A DNA stretch of 64,000 nucleotides from Achromobacter sp. RTa (lineage in GTDB: Bacteria; Pseudomonadota; Gammaproteobacteria; Burkholderiales; Burkholderiaceae_B): contig NZ_JPYO01000047.1 in NCBI RefSeq assembly GCF_000757485.1, forward strand, positions 1-64,000, given 5' to 3'. Of this stretch, positions 20,225-29,298 are shown piece after piece. A model generated the notes under the pieces. The model made no database searches. It was not told where the DNA came from and was given only the letters and a program-made list of their open reading frames with translations. A program made the position numbers and the translations under genes. The stretch's first letter is position 1; every line of letters starts with the position of its first letter.

Positions 20225-20365
20225 TGTGCCAATGTTTTGCACGTATACCCTGAGTGGCAAGCCGGCCGCCATATGCCAGAATCCCAGGCGAGCCCGGCGT
20301 TTCGTCCCTCGTACCCCCGCCGGACCGCCCCAGCCATGGCGCGGGATTATTTTCTACTGTAGCCC

Positions 20366-21055
20366 ATGCGTATCCTGATCGCCGAAGACGACAGCATCCT
20401 GGCCGACGGCCTGTCCCGTTCGTTGCGCCACAATGGCTACGCCGTGGATGCCGTGCGCGACGGGCTTGCGGCCGACTCCGCCCTGGCGGCCCAGCCGTTC
20501 GACCTGCTCATCCTGGATCTCGGCCTGCCGCAGCTGGCCGGCCTGGAGGTTCTGCGCCGGTTGCGCGCCCGCAACTCCGCCCTGCCCGTGCTCATCCTGA
20601 CGGCCGCCGACAGCATCGAACAACGCGTCAAGGGCCTGGACCTGGGCGCGGACGACTACATGGCCAAGCCCTTCGCGCTGTCGGAGCTCGAAGCCCGCGT
20701 ACGCGCGCTGACCCGGCGCGGCGCAGGCGGCGGCGCGACCCTGCTCAAGCACGGCCGGCTGCTGTTCGACCAGACCGGCCGGGTGGCCATGGTGGACGAC
20801 CAGACGCTGGATCTGTCGGCCCGTGAAGTCAGCCTGCTCGAAATCCTCCTGACCCGCAGCGGCCGCATGGTCAGCAAGACCCAGCTCGTCGACCACCTCT
20901 GCGAGTGGGGCGAGGAAGTCAGCACCAACGCCATCGAGGTCTATGTCCACCGCCTTCGCAAGAAGCTCGAGCCCAGCGGCGTGAAGATCGTGACCGTGCG
21001 CGGCCTGGGCTACTGTCTTGAGCGGGACCAGGGTGCGGCGTACCTCGCAAGCTGA
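20366..21055 (+). CDS. OmpR-family response regulator (TctD/QseB-like)
   Basis: This 229-residue two-domain regulator has a receiver domain (about residues 1-118; acidic pair EDD at 8-10, phospho-acceptor Asp in LLILDLGLP about 52, Lys in [21 protein letters not shown] about 101) and a C-terminal winged helix (about 125-222) ending VRGLGYCLE. It pairs with the overlapping histidine kinase downstream. No clear Shine-Dalgarno sequence is visible before the ATG. The neighbouring carboxylate-type transporter suggests control of substrate uptake, by analogy with TctD. Confidence 0.93.
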   Translation: MRILIAEDDSILADGLSRSLRHNGYAVDAVRDGLAADSALAAQPFDLLILDLGLPQLAGLEVLRRLRARNSALPVLILTAADSIEQRVKGLDLGADDYMAKPFALSELEARVRALTRRGAGGGATLLKHGRLLFDQTGRVAMVDDQTLDLSAREVSLLEILLTRSGRMVSKTQLVDHLCEWGEEVSTNAIEVYVHRLRKKLEPSGVKIVTVRGLGYCLERDQGAAYLAS

Positions 21056-21098
21056 GCCCGCGCATCCGGAGTCGCTCAACCAGGAAGCACTGGATGTC

Positions 21099-22547
21099 AT
21101 GCAAGCCGGTTCCAAGGGACCGAGCTTCGCGCCGCCCCAGCGCTCCCTGCTCGGCGAGATCCTGGACTGGATGCTCGCGCCGCTGTTCCTCCTGTGGCCG
21201 ATGAGCGTCGCCATCACTTACGTGGTCGCCCAGAACATCGCCAACGTGCCCTACGACCGCGCGCTCGCCAACAATCTCCACGTGCTGACCCGGCAGGTTC
21301 ACGCGCAGGATGGGCGCGCCGTGCTGAAGATGTCCGACGCGGCCCGCGACGTGCTGCACGCCGACGAGACCGACAGCGTATTCTGGCTGGCGCTGGGCAG
21401 CCGCGGCGAGTACCTGGGCGGCGACCGGGCGCTGCCCCTACCCTCCAGCGTGGGCCAGCCCCACCCCGGCGAGGTCCAGTACGAGGACGCCACGCTGCGC
21501 GGCTTTGGCATACGGCTGGCGTTCACTTGGGTCGACCTGCACCTGCCGAACACGCAGCCCGCGCTGCTGATAGCGGCCGAGACGGTCGAAAAGCGCACGC
21601 AGCTGGCCAACGACATCATCAAGGGCGTGATCATTCCGCAGTTCGTGGTGCTGCCGGTCGCCGTGCTGCTGGTGTGGTTCGGGCTGTCGCGCGGCGTCGC
21701 CCCGCTGAACGCGCTGCAGCAGCGGCTGCGCGCGCGCCGGCCCGACGATCTCTCGCCCATCGACGAGCGCGCCGCGCCGTCCGAGATCGCGCCGCTGGTG
21801 GCCGCCATGAACGATCTGCTGGACCGGCTTTCCTCCAACGTCCAGGCCCAGCGCCGCTTCGTCGCGGACGCGGCGCACCAGTTGAAGACGCCGCTGGCGG
21901 GCCTGCGCACGCAGGCGGAACTGGCCTTGCGCGACGCCAGCCCCGAGGAGATGCAGTCCAGCCTGCGCCAGCTCGTGACCGGCTCGGAACGGGCCACGCG
22001 CCTGGTGAACCAGCTGCTGCTGCTGGCCCGCGCGGAAAACCCCAGCGCCATCGGGCTGACCCGCACCGACCTCAACGCCATCGCCTACGAACAGGCCATG
22101 CACTGGGTGCCGCAAGCCCTGTCGCTCAGCACCGACCTGGGGTTCGAGGGCGCGGACGCGCCCGTGGAAATCAACGGCAACCCCTTGCTGCTTGCCGAAC
22201 TTCTCAACAACCTCGTCGACAACGCGCTGCGCTACACGCCGCGGGGCGGCCACATCACGGTGCGCGTGCAGGCCTTGCGCGGGCGCGCCGTGCTTGACGT
22301 GGAGGACTCCGGCCCGGGCATCCCGCCCGAGGAGCGCGAACGCGTGTTCGACCGCTTCTACCGCGTCCTGGGCACGATGTCCGACGGCAGCGGCCTCGGC
22401 CTGGCCATCGTGCGCGAGATCGCGCAGAAGCACCAGGCCAGCGTCGAAATCCACGATCATCCCACCGCGCATTCGTCGCTGCCCGGCATGCGCGTGCGCG
22501 TGGTTTTCCCGCTCTATGCGGAATCGGCGCCCCTGCTCGACAGCTAG
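21099..22547 (+). CDS. Sensor histidine kinase, TctE-like
   Basis: This 482-residue membrane kinase has a membrane segment near residues 25-50, a periplasmic domain of the 2CSK_N type (YDRALANNLHVLTRQV through GIRLAFTW), a second span near 185-205, a HAMP-like linker, the phospho-acceptor site RRFVADAAHQLKTPLAGLRTQ (His), and ATPase boxes NNLVDNALRYTP, DSGPGIPPEER and GSGLGLAIV. The ATG at 21099 has AGGAA upstream. A TTG at 21018 or GTG at 21033 would extend the protein and overlap the response-regulator gene. It is likely to sense a small organic acid. Confidence 0.93.
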   Translation: MQAGSKGPSFAPPQRSLLGEILDWMLAPLFLLWPMSVAITYVVAQNIANVPYDRALANNLHVLTRQVHAQDGRAVLKMSDAARDVLHADETDSVFWLALGSRGEYLGGDRALPLPSSVGQPHPGEVQYEDATLRGFGIRLAFTWVDLHLPNTQPALLIAAETVEKRTQLANDIIKGVIIPQFVVLPVAVLLVWFGLSRGVAPLNALQQRLRARRPDDLSPIDERAAPSEIAPLVAAMNDLLDRLSSNVQAQRRFVADAAHQLKTPLAGLRTQAELALRDASPEEMQSSLRQLVTGSERATRLVNQLLLLARAENPSAIGLTRTDLNAIAYEQAMHWVPQALSLSTDLGFEGADAPVEINGNPLLLAELLNNLVDNALRYTPRGGHITVRVQALRGRAVLDVEDSGPGIPPEERERVFDRFYRVLGTMSDGSGLGLAIVREIAQKHQASVEIHDHPTAHSSLPGMRVRVVFPLYAESAPLLDS

Positions 22548-22729
22548 GGCTATCCCTAGCGCCCCCAGGGAAAGAATCATTTTGTTTCAATTTTAAGATT
22601 CGAGTAAGGATCTCGTCAGAACCTCGTCAGCCTCGCCCCCCAATGTTACGTATAGCTCTCGATGTCGGTGTCGCCGGCGGAGGGCGGTGCACGGCGGACC
22701 ACCGCCGGCAACAAAAACGAGGAGACATC

Positions 22730-24406
22730 ATGAGCACAACAACCATGGCAGGCCGCGGCCCATCCGCGGGTCCGCGCCCGATGACCAAGGATGAGCGCCG
22801 CGTCATCTTTGCGTCGTCGCTGGGCACGGTTTTCGAGTGGTACGACTTCTATCTTTATGGCTCTCTCGCAGCCATCATTGCGCAGCACTTTTTCTCGGGC
22901 GTGAACCCCACCGCGGGCTTCATCTTCGCGCTGCTGGCCTTCGCGGCAGGCTTCGCCGTCCGGCCGTTCGGCGCGCTGGTGTTCGGCCGCCTGGGCGACC
23001 TCGTCGGACGTAAGTACACCTTCCTGGTCACGATCGTGATCATGGGCCTGTCCACCTTCCTCGTCGGGGTCCTGCCCAGCTATGCCAGCATCGGCCTGGC
23101 GGCGCCGGCCATCCTGATCGGCCTGCGCCTGCTGCAAGGGCTGGCGCTGGGCGGCGAATACGGCGGAGCCGCGACCTACGTCGCGGAACATGCTCCTCAC
23201 GGCCGCCGTGGTTTCTACACGTCCTGGATCCAGACCACCGCAACGCTGGGCCTGTTCCTGTCGCTGCTGGTCATCCTGGGCATCCGCACGTTCATGGGCG
23301 AAGACGACTTCAAGGCCTGGGGCTGGCGCATCCCGTTCCTGATCTCGGTCGTCCTGCTGGGCATCTCGGTGTGGATCCGCCTGCAGCTGAGCGAATCGCC
23401 GACCTTCAAGCGCATGAAGGAAGAAGGCAAGGGCTCGAAGGCGCCGATCGCCGAATCCTTCGGCCAGTGGAAGAACCTGAAGGTCGTGATCCTGGCCTTG
23501 CTGGGCCTGACCGCCGGCCAGGCCGTGGTCTGGTACACGGGCCAGTTCTACGCCCTGTTCTTCCTGACGCAGACGCTGAAGGTCGACGCGAACACCGCCA
23601 ACATCATGATCGCGCTCGCGCTGTTGATCGGCACGCCGTTCTTCGTGATCTTCGGCGCGCTGTCGGACAAGATCGGCCGCAAGCCCATCATCATGGCGGG
23701 CTGCCTGATCGCCGCCGTCACCTACTTCCCGATCTTCCAGGGCCTCACGCACTTCGCCAATCCCGCGCTGGAAAAGGCCCAGGCGTCGGCGCCGGTCACC
23801 GTGATCGCGGATCCGGCCACCTGCTCGTTCCAGTTCAACCCCGTGGGCACCTCGTCGTTCACCAGCTCCTGCGACGTGGTCAAGTCCTTCATGGCCCGCA
23901 ACTCGGTGAACTACAAGAACGAAGCCGCTCCGGCCGGCTCGGTCGCCAAGGTCAAGATCGGCAATGACGAGTTCGCCTCGTTCGACGGCAAGACGATGCC
24001 TGCGGCCGACTTCAAGGCCAAGGCCGCGGAACTGGACAAGGCGCTCACCACCGCGATCCGCAGCCACGGCTATCCCGCCAAGGCCGACCCGGCGCAGACC
24101 AACAACGTCATGGTCGTCGTCCTGCTGACCATCCTGGTTATCTACGTGACCATGGTGTACGGCCCGATCGCCGCCATGCTGGTGGAAATGTTCCCGACGC
24201 GCATCCGCTACACGTCGATGAGCCTTCCTTACCACATCGGCAACGGCTGGTTCGGCGGCTTCCTGCCTCCGGTGGCCTTCGCCGTGGTAGCCGCAACCGG
24301 CAATATCTATGACGGTCTGTGGTATCCGATCATCATCGCGGTCATGACCCTGGTCATCGGCACGCTGTTCGTGCGCGAAACCAAGGACGTCGACATCAAC
24401 GCCTAA
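22730..24406 (+). CDS. MHS-type MFS transporter with large hydrophilic insert
   Basis: This 558-residue transporter has the metabolite:H+ symporter features: SSLGTVFEWYDFYLYGSLAAII (first span), GRLGDLVGRKYTF (loop 2-3), LRLLQGLALGGEYGGAATYVAEH, and GALSDKIGRKPIIMAG in the second half. It starts after a good GAGGAG site. About 120 residues (roughly 340-458) inserted before the last spans are hydrophilic and hold two Cys (365 and 381) and a KAKAAELDKAL helix. The usual length of the family is about 430. The gene follows the TctDE-like pair by 182 bp and may be its target. Confidence 0.92.
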   Translation: MSTTTMAGRGPSAGPRPMTKDERRVIFASSLGTVFEWYDFYLYGSLAAIIAQHFFSGVNPTAGFIFALLAFAAGFAVRPFGALVFGRLGDLVGRKYTFLVTIVIMGLSTFLVGVLPSYASIGLAAPAILIGLRLLQGLALGGEYGGAATYVAEHAPHGRRGFYTSWIQTTATLGLFLSLLVILGIRTFMGEDDFKAWGWRIPFLISVVLLGISVWIRLQLSESPTFKRMKEEGKGSKAPIAESFGQWKNLKVVILALLGLTAGQAVVWYTGQFYALFFLTQTLKVDANTANIMIALALLIGTPFFVIFGALSDKIGRKPIIMAGCLIAAVTYFPIFQGLTHFANPALEKAQASAPVTVIADPATCSFQFNPVGTSSFTSSCDVVKSFMARNSVNYKNEAAPAGSVAKVKIGNDEFASFDGKTMPAADFKAKAAELDKALTTAIRSHGYPAKADPAQTNNVMVVVLLTILVIYVTMVYGPIAAMLVEMFPTRIRYTSMSLPYHIGNGWFGGFLPPVAFAVVAATGNIYDGLWYPIIIAVMTLVIGTLFVRETKDVDINA

Positions 24407-24453
24407 ACCTTCCATCCCCCGCCGGACGGGACTGCTGCGCCCGCCCGGCCTTT

Positions 24454-24480
24454 AAAAGCTCCTTATGGAGCTTTTTTTTT
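24454..24480 (+). terminator. Rho-independent terminator of the MFS gene
   Basis: Stem AAGCTCC/GGAGCTT with a TTAT loop is followed by a run of T to 24480. It lies 48 bp after the MFS stop codon. Confidence 0.88.
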
Positions 24481-24485
24481 GTATA

Positions 24486-24642
24486 TGAGCCCCCACGCTG
24501 CGCGCGCTCCGCGCGCTTGCTGCCCCCCAAGGGGGCTGTCCCGCCTTGGGGCGGCCCGGCGGCGGGACGGACTGTTCTTGCGGATATCCATCACGCTGCG
24601 CGCGCTCCGCGCGCTTGCTGCCCCCCAAGGGGGCTGTCTGTA
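24486..24642 (+). repeat. Two copies of the dispersed C/G hairpin repeat
   Basis: Two copies share CACGCTGCGCGCGCTCCGCG, then CTTGCTGCCCCCCAAGGGGG (about 24491-24538 and 24591-24636). The first copy continues into GGGGCGGCCCGGCGG. They are the same family as 1-175 and 8174-8246 with a slightly different 5' arm. They lie in a 672-bp stretch (24407-25078) without a recognisable gene. Confidence 0.8.
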
Positions 24643-24704
24643 CGGACCGGAGACATGGGTAACAGGTGTACGAGGACATGGGTAACAGGTTGCCGGTCCA
24701 TACA
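24639..24704. repeat. Inverted-repeat element enclosing a 16-bp direct repeat; possible IS remnant
   Basis: TGTACGGACCGG (24639-24650) is matched 11 of 12 by the inverted copy ending in CCGGTCCATACA (24693-24704). Between them GACATGGGTAACAGGT occurs twice (24652-24667 and 24675-24690). Such GGGTAACAG repeats recall ends left by transposase-type insertion elements in betaproteobacteria, but no transposase reading frame is present. The function is unknown. Confidence 0.45.
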
Positions 24705-24909
24705 GCTGTCCGCCTTGATGCAGCGGCCGAGGACGGGTTTCCTGCGAAGGGATGACGGCGCACGGATGGCGGATTCGATGTATTTCGCCGATTCAGGACC
24801 ATGTCAGACCGACGACATTAGACTGGCCGCTCAGATTACGGTCTTGCGCCAGATCTGCCGACGATTGATCCCCCTGTCGGAAGATTGCAGGGCCAGTGTT
24901 CTGACACCG

Positions 24910-24997
24910 ATACCGCGTTCCCCGCGAGCCTTTTATGACGCGGTATTGTGTGCTCCCGTACCGGCCCGGCCTTCATTGAGCCGGGCCGCTTTTTTTT
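24910..24997 (+). other. Orphan stem-loop plus rho-independent terminator; candidate small RNA end
   Basis: A perfect 8-bp inverted repeat (ATACCGCG at 24910-24917, CGCGGTAT at 24939-24946) is followed by a strong hairpin (CGGCCCGGC/GCCGGGCCG, about 24962-24989) and eight T. No plus-strand gene lies between the MFS terminator at 24480 and this structure. It could end a small RNA or be left over from a lost gene. No convincing promoter was identified. Confidence 0.4.
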
Positions 24998-25013
24998 CGC
25001 GGAAGCAAACGCG

Positions 25014-25039
25014 AAAAAGGCGACCGCAAGGCGGTCGCC
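25014..25039 (-). terminator. Rho-independent terminator of the DUF3185-like gene
   Basis: On the minus strand the perfect 9-bp stem GGCGACCGC/GCGGTCGCC is followed by five T. It lies 40 bp after the stop at 25079. Confidence 0.85.
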
Positions 25040-25078
25040 TGAGGGGGGCCTGCCCGCGGCCCCGAAACCCCGGTGCAA

Positions 25079-25288
25079 TTAGCGGCGCATGCCCACGCCG
25101 ATCGCCACGACGCCCGCCACGATGGCCGCGATGCCGGCCCAGGCAGGGATGGGCACAGACTTCTCGGTTTCGGCGGTGGCCTTTACCGATCCGATCTGCA
25201 GCACGGTCTCCTCGGATTTGTAGTTGAAGCCCTTGTAGGCCAGGGCGGCGATGCCCAGCACGATCAAGATGACGCCAATGATCTTCAT
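25079..25288 (-). CDS. Small two-span membrane protein, DUF3185-like
   Basis: This 69-residue protein has an N-terminal membrane segment (MKIIGVILIVLGIAALAYKGF), a polar middle (YKSEETVLQIGSVKATAETEKSVPIP) and a second span (AWAGIAAIVAGVVAIGVGM). The layout matches DUF3185 proteins, small inner-membrane proteins of unknown role. The ATG at 25288 follows GGAGAAAAC. Its terminator is at 25014-25039. It diverges from rdgC, 150 bp away. The longer frame to 25324 adds 12 unlikely residues. Confidence 0.75.
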   Translation of the reverse strand: MKIIGVILIVLGIAALAYKGFNYKSEETVLQIGSVKATAETEKSVPIPAWAGIAAIVAGVVAIGVGMRR

Positions 25289-25438
25289 GTGTTTTCTCCA
25301 GTTCGACGTTGCTGCCGCGGACATTAGCGCATAGGCCGGCGGCTGTCAGTGACAGAAGGTGTCGCGCCGCGCTTCCGTATTGCAGCACTTCGGCAATAGG
25401 CTCGCGTCGTATAGAATCTCCCCTTTTGGCCGACGCTC

Positions 25439-26338
25439 ATGTGGTTCAAGAATCTCAAGATTTATCGCCTCTCCTCGCCGTGGACGCTGATCGGCGACCA
25501 GCTTGAAGAAACGCTGGCGCGGCATGCCTACCAAGCCGGCAACAACCTGGAAATGCAAAGCCTGGGCTGGGTCCCGCCCCGCGAGAACGGCGGGCTGGCC
25601 CATGTCATCAATGGCCAGATCCTGCTCAGCCTGCGCGCTGAAAAGAAGCTCCTGCCCGGCACCGTCGTGAACCAGGTCGCCAAGGCACGCGCCCAGGAAA
25701 TCGAAGAGCAGCAAGGCTACAAGCCGGGCCGCAAGCAGATGAAGGAAATCAAGGAGCGCGTCACCGACGAGCTCCTGCCGCGCGCCTTCAGCGTGTACCG
25801 CGACACCCGCGTGTGGATCGATACGCAGAACCATTGGCTCGTCGTCGATGCCGCCGCCTCGGCCAAGGCCGACGAGGTCATCGGCCTGCTGGCCAAGTGC
25901 GTCGAACCCTTCCCGCTCGAGAACCTCTACGTGGCGCAATCGCCCGCGTCGGCGATGACGGGCTGGCTGGCCGAAGACGAGGCTCCCGTCAACTTCTCCA
26001 TCGACCAGGACACGGAACTGCGTTCCTCCGGAGAAAGCGGCGCGGCCATCCGCTACGTCAAGCACTCCATCGACGCCGACGACGTGCGCCGCCACATCCA
26101 GTCCGGCAAGCAGTGCACCCGCCTGGCCATGACCTGGGCCGACCGCATCTCCTTCGTGCTGACCGAAGGCCTGGACATCAAGCGCGTCGCCCCCCTGGAC
26201 GTGCTGAAGGAAGGCAACGAAGGCGTGGCCTCCAACGACGACGAGAAATTCGATTCCGACATGATGCTCATGACGGGCGAACTGGCCAAGATGATGGCCG
26301 AGCTGGTCGACGCGCTGGGCGGCGAAAAGAAGGTGTAA
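25439..26338 (+). CDS. rdgC: Recombination-associated protein RdgC
   Basis: This 299-residue protein begins [15 protein letters not shown], the RdgC N terminus. It continues with the typical [25 protein letters not shown] and [21 protein letters not shown] segments. RdgC forms a ring dimer that coats duplex DNA and restrains RecA-promoted recombination. The length matches E. coli RdgC (303). The gene has its own terminator at 26367-26401 and diverges from the small DUF3185-like gene. Confidence 0.95.
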   Translation: MWFKNLKIYRLSSPWTLIGDQLEETLARHAYQAGNNLEMQSLGWVPPRENGGLAHVINGQILLSLRAEKKLLPGTVVNQVAKARAQEIEEQQGYKPGRKQMKEIKERVTDELLPRAFSVYRDTRVWIDTQNHWLVVDAAASAKADEVIGLLAKCVEPFPLENLYVAQSPASAMTGWLAEDEAPVNFSIDQDTELRSSGESGAAIRYVKHSIDADDVRRHIQSGKQCTRLAMTWADRISFVLTEGLDIKRVAPLDVLKEGNEGVASNDDEKFDSDMMLMTGELAKMMAELVDALGGEKKV

Positions 26339-26366
26339 GCGGCGGGCGCCACCGCGCCTGACAAGC

Positions 26367-26401
26367 AGGCCGCCCCTGACCGGGCGGCCTTTCTTTTTTT
26401 G
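26367..26401 (+). terminator. Rho-independent terminator of rdgC
   Basis: The 9-bp stem AGGCCGCCC/GGGCGGCCT is followed by TTCTTTTTTT. It lies between convergent rdgC and the GGDEF gene. Confidence 0.85.
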
Positions 26402-26414
26402 CGTCGGGATTTTG

Positions 26415-27842
26415 TCAGGCCGCCATGGCGCGGTCCCGGCCTGCCTGCTTGGCCTGGTAAAGCGCCTTGTCGGCCCGATCGATCAGGTAGGCATAGTCCG
26501 GATGGCCGTCGAACGTCGCCACGCCAATACTGGCCGTGATCTGCAGCGGCCCCGCCTCCGGGATGTTGAACACATGGCGGCGGATCTCCGCGCCAAGCTT
26601 CTCGGCCGTAGCCAATGCAGCTTCCTGCGCGGCGTCCACCAGCACCACCAGGAATTCCTCGCCGCCGTAGCGGAACACAAAGTCGCTGGACCGGCATGAT
26701 TGGTGCAGGACCTCGGCAAACTGGCGCAGCACCTGGTCGCCGCCAGAGTGGCCGTGCTGGTCATTGATAGCCTTGAAGTGATCGATGTCCAGCAACAGGA
26801 CCGAGAACTCGCTGCGCTGGCGCCGCGCAATCGCAATCTCGCGGCCCACGACCGAGGGCAGGAAGCGCCGGTTGAGCACGTTGGTCAACGGATCGCTGCC
26901 GCTCTCGATCTCGGCCACCATGTCGAACAAGCCATTGAGCAAGTGCTTGATGCGCGCCACGAGTTCCTGCAATTCGCGCACAAGATCAGGCATTACCGCG
27001 GCCTGCCCCTGCTCCTCGCCCCGCATGAGACGAGGCAACACCACGCTATCCAGTTGCCCAACCGCGTCGGTGATCTGCTGCAGGCCCGGCGCGCTTTCGA
27101 ACATCGCCCCGCCCTTGTGCTGCAGCCACAGCCCGAATTCCGATGCCGCCAACCGCGGCAGGCTTTGTCCTGGCGCACGGTAATGCAAGCCGATCAGCAC
27201 CGCCTGGCTCCATTCCAGCAAGGCCGCGCGTTGCCGCTCGCGTTCGGTGGAGATGTTCTGCCCCAGGGCGAAGAGGCGGTAGGCCTCGTCGTTGCGGGCG
27301 CCGCGATTGACGTCGCGCATGAAGGCGCGGCTCATCTGCTCAACGGCCAGGTCGAACAGATTGCATACGTACTGGGTCGCCACCGATGCAGCCATGCCGT
27401 CCAGGTCGCTGGCGCGCAGGCGCAATGCGATTTCGTTCTTGAGGATGCGTGCGCCGGCCATCACCAGGTGGATGGGGATATGGACGCGGGCATGCACTTC
27501 GCCGACCTTTTTTTGCGTCGCCATCAAGACGCCGACGTCGCCCTGTTCGCGTACGCATAGCAGGCCCTTGAGCCAGCGCGTCATGCCTGCGTGCAAGCGG
27601 CTCGACACGATTTCGTGGGACAGGCGCGGGCCGGCCTCGGCGTCGGCCAGCAGCGTGGAATAGAAGGCGTCGACCAATTCAGAAAGGCTATCGCCCACCA
27701 CTGCGGCTACCTGCCCGCGCGTATAGGCGTCTACGGACTGGTACACCGCTACCCAGGCCTGCTCGTTGGAGGCGCTCAGGTAGCACGCCTGGCCGGCGTG
27801 CCGTTCGGGAAGTAACGGGAGGTCGGTACTGCTTGAAGACAT
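26415..27842 (-). CDS. Globin-coupled diguanylate cyclase (BpeGReg/DosC-like)
   Basis: This 475-residue cytoplasmic sensor has an N-terminal globin domain (about residues 25-185), a helical middle domain and a C-terminal GGDEF domain (about 310-475). The proximal heme His is probably His117 in VGEVHARVHIP, and a distal Tyr candidate is in DAFYSTLL. The active loop is RYGGEEF, and RSSD five residues before it is an intact product-inhibition site (RxxD). Oxygen binding to heme would gate cyclic di-GMP synthesis, as in Bordetella BpeGReg. It is flanked by convergent rdgC and upstream pyrB. Confidence 0.92.
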   Translation of the reverse strand: MSSSSTDLPLLPERHAGQACYLSASNEQAWVAVYQSVDAYTRGQVAAVVGDSLSELVDAFYSTLLADAEAGPRLSHEIVSSRLHAGMTRWLKGLLCVREQGDVGVLMATQKKVGEVHARVHIPIHLVMAGARILKNEIALRLRASDLDGMAASVATQYVCNLFDLAVEQMSRAFMRDVNRGARNDEAYRLFALGQNISTERERQRAALLEWSQAVLIGLHYRAPGQSLPRLAASEFGLWLQHKGGAMFESAPGLQQITDAVGQLDSVVLPRLMRGEEQGQAAVMPDLVRELQELVARIKHLLNGLFDMVAEIESGSDPLTNVLNRRFLPSVVGREIAIARRQRSEFSVLLLDIDHFKAINDQHGHSGGDQVLRQFAEVLHQSCRSSDFVFRYGGEEFLVVLVDAAQEAALATAEKLGAEIRRHVFNIPEAGPLQITASIGVATFDGHPDYAYLIDRADKALYQAKQAGRDRAMAA

Positions 27843-27982
27843 AGATAATCCGCCCAAAGGCCCCACGGAGTGTCCGGAAACGACACGCGACAGGAAAAGC
27901 CAGCGCGGATTATGCTTGAAAACACCAGGCCGGGACGGCCCCAACGCCTGCGCCTAGGGGTATTCGGCCCGTTCTCGGCGCC

Positions 27983-29275
27983 TCAATCCAGGCCGTGGAA
28001 AGTGGAATCGTCCGGCCCGACGTGCGACGGGTGCTGCCACGTCACGTCGCGCATCGAATGCTGGACCAGGCCCTCTACGCCCAGAAGCACCGCGAAAATC
28101 GCCATGCGGATGGGGATGCCGTTATCCGTCTGGCGGAAGATCGCCAGGCGCGGATCGTGGTTCAGGTCCACGCTCAGGTCGTTGGCGCCGGGGCGGCTGT
28201 CGCGCGGCAGCGGGTGCATCACGATGGTCTCGGGGCTGCAATAGGCATCGATGATTGCGCGGTTGATCTGGAAGTCCGGCGTGTAGCCCTCGTTCTCTTC
28301 ATTGGCAAAGCGCTCTTTCTGCACGCGCGTCGCATAGATCACGTCCGCGCCGGCCAAGCCGTCGGCCAGCGAACTCTTCTGCTCGATCACGTTGCCGTTG
28401 CGGCTGGCCTGATCGATGATGTAGGACGGCATCTCCAGGCCCTTGGGCGACACCAGCGAGAACTTCACGTTCTTGTACAGCGCCATCAGCTTGATGAGCG
28501 AATGCACCGTGCGGCCGTACTTCAAGTCGCCGACCATGGCGATGTGGGCGCCGTCCAGCAGTTTGCCCAGGCGCGAGAACTCGGTCAGGATCGTGTACAG
28601 GTCCAGCAGGGCCTGGCTGGGGTGCTCGCCGGGGCCGTCGCCGCCGTTCACCACGGGAATATTGGTGGCGCGGGCGAATTCGGCAACAGAGCCCTGGTCG
28701 GGATGGCGGATGACCATGGCGTCGACATAGCCGCTCATGACGCGGCTGGTGTCGTAGATGGACTCGCCCTTGGCCATCGACGAAAACGTGAAGCCTGTGG
28801 TGTCGCACACCGAGCCGCCCAGGCGGCAGAATGCCGAGCCGAAGCTCACGCGGGTCCGGGTGCTCGCCTCGAAGAAAAGGTTGCCCAGCACGGCGCCTTC
28901 CAGCACGCGCGACACTTTCTGGCGGCGCGCGATGGGCTGCATCATGTCGGCCACGCGGAACAGGTCTTCGACCGACTCGCGGGTGAACTGATCCACCGAC
29001 AGCAACTGATGCTTGCCTTCCACGGCAATGCGGTCACGCAAGGGGCCTTCTTGTACGCTCTGCGTATATTTTTCCAGCAAAACCCCGTTCTGCACGATTT
29101 CGCTGACGAAGCGTTGCACCACTTCCGGCATCGCCCGGAATTCCTGCGAGCCCTCGGGCAGCAGCCATGTGTCCAGTGCCCGACGCTTGACGCCGATGCG
29201 GGTGGCGAAAACGTCACGCGTCAGGTTGAGACGCCGCATGGCGTCGCGCAGGAAGGCTTGCTGGGAAATGGTCAT
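27983..29275 (-). CDS. pyrB: Aspartate carbamoyltransferase with N-terminal HTH-like extension
   Basis: This 430-residue protein contains the catalytic ATCase fold from about residue 90: NLFFEASTRTRVSFGSAF (carbamoyl-phosphate loop, Ser-Thr-Arg-Thr at 138-141), GDGPGEHPSQALLDLYTI, MVGDLKYGRTVHSL and MHPLPRDSRP. It makes carbamoyl-aspartate in pyrimidine synthesis. E. coli PyrB has 311 residues. Here there are about 85 extra N-terminal residues with an HTH-like stretch (LNLTRDVFATRIGVKRRALDTW, about 16-37) and about 30 extra at the C terminus. No pyrI or pyrC lies next to it. A near-palindrome sits in its promoter. Confidence 0.9.
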   Translation of the reverse strand: MTISQQAFLRDAMRRLNLTRDVFATRIGVKRRALDTWLLPEGSQEFRAMPEVVQRFVSEIVQNGVLLEKYTQSVQEGPLRDRIAVEGKHQLLSVDQFTRESVEDLFRVADMMQPIARRQKVSRVLEGAVLGNLFFEASTRTRVSFGSAFCRLGGSVCDTTGFTFSSMAKGESIYDTSRVMSGYVDAMVIRHPDQGSVAEFARATNIPVVNGGDGPGEHPSQALLDLYTILTEFSRLGKLLDGAHIAMVGDLKYGRTVHSLIKLMALYKNVKFSLVSPKGLEMPSYIIDQASRNGNVIEQKSSLADGLAGADVIYATRVQKERFANEENEGYTPDFQINRAIIDAYCSPETIVMHPLPRDSRPGANDLSVDLNHDPRLAIFRQTDNGIPIRMAIFAVLLGVEGLVQHSMRDVTWQHPSHVGPDDSTFHGLD

Positions 29276-29298
29276 GGCGGCCCCAAAGAGGAGGATTT

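Noticed and set aside
22646-24415. A 589-residue open frame on the minus strand opposite the MFS gene
   Set aside because: It is a shadow: low-complexity Asp, Arg, Gly and Gln composition and exact overlap with a recognisable transporter.
24407-25078. Hidden protein gene in the 672-bp gap after the MFS gene
   Set aside because: Open frames here are short, run through repeats and hairpins, and have no good start sites or recognisable motifs.
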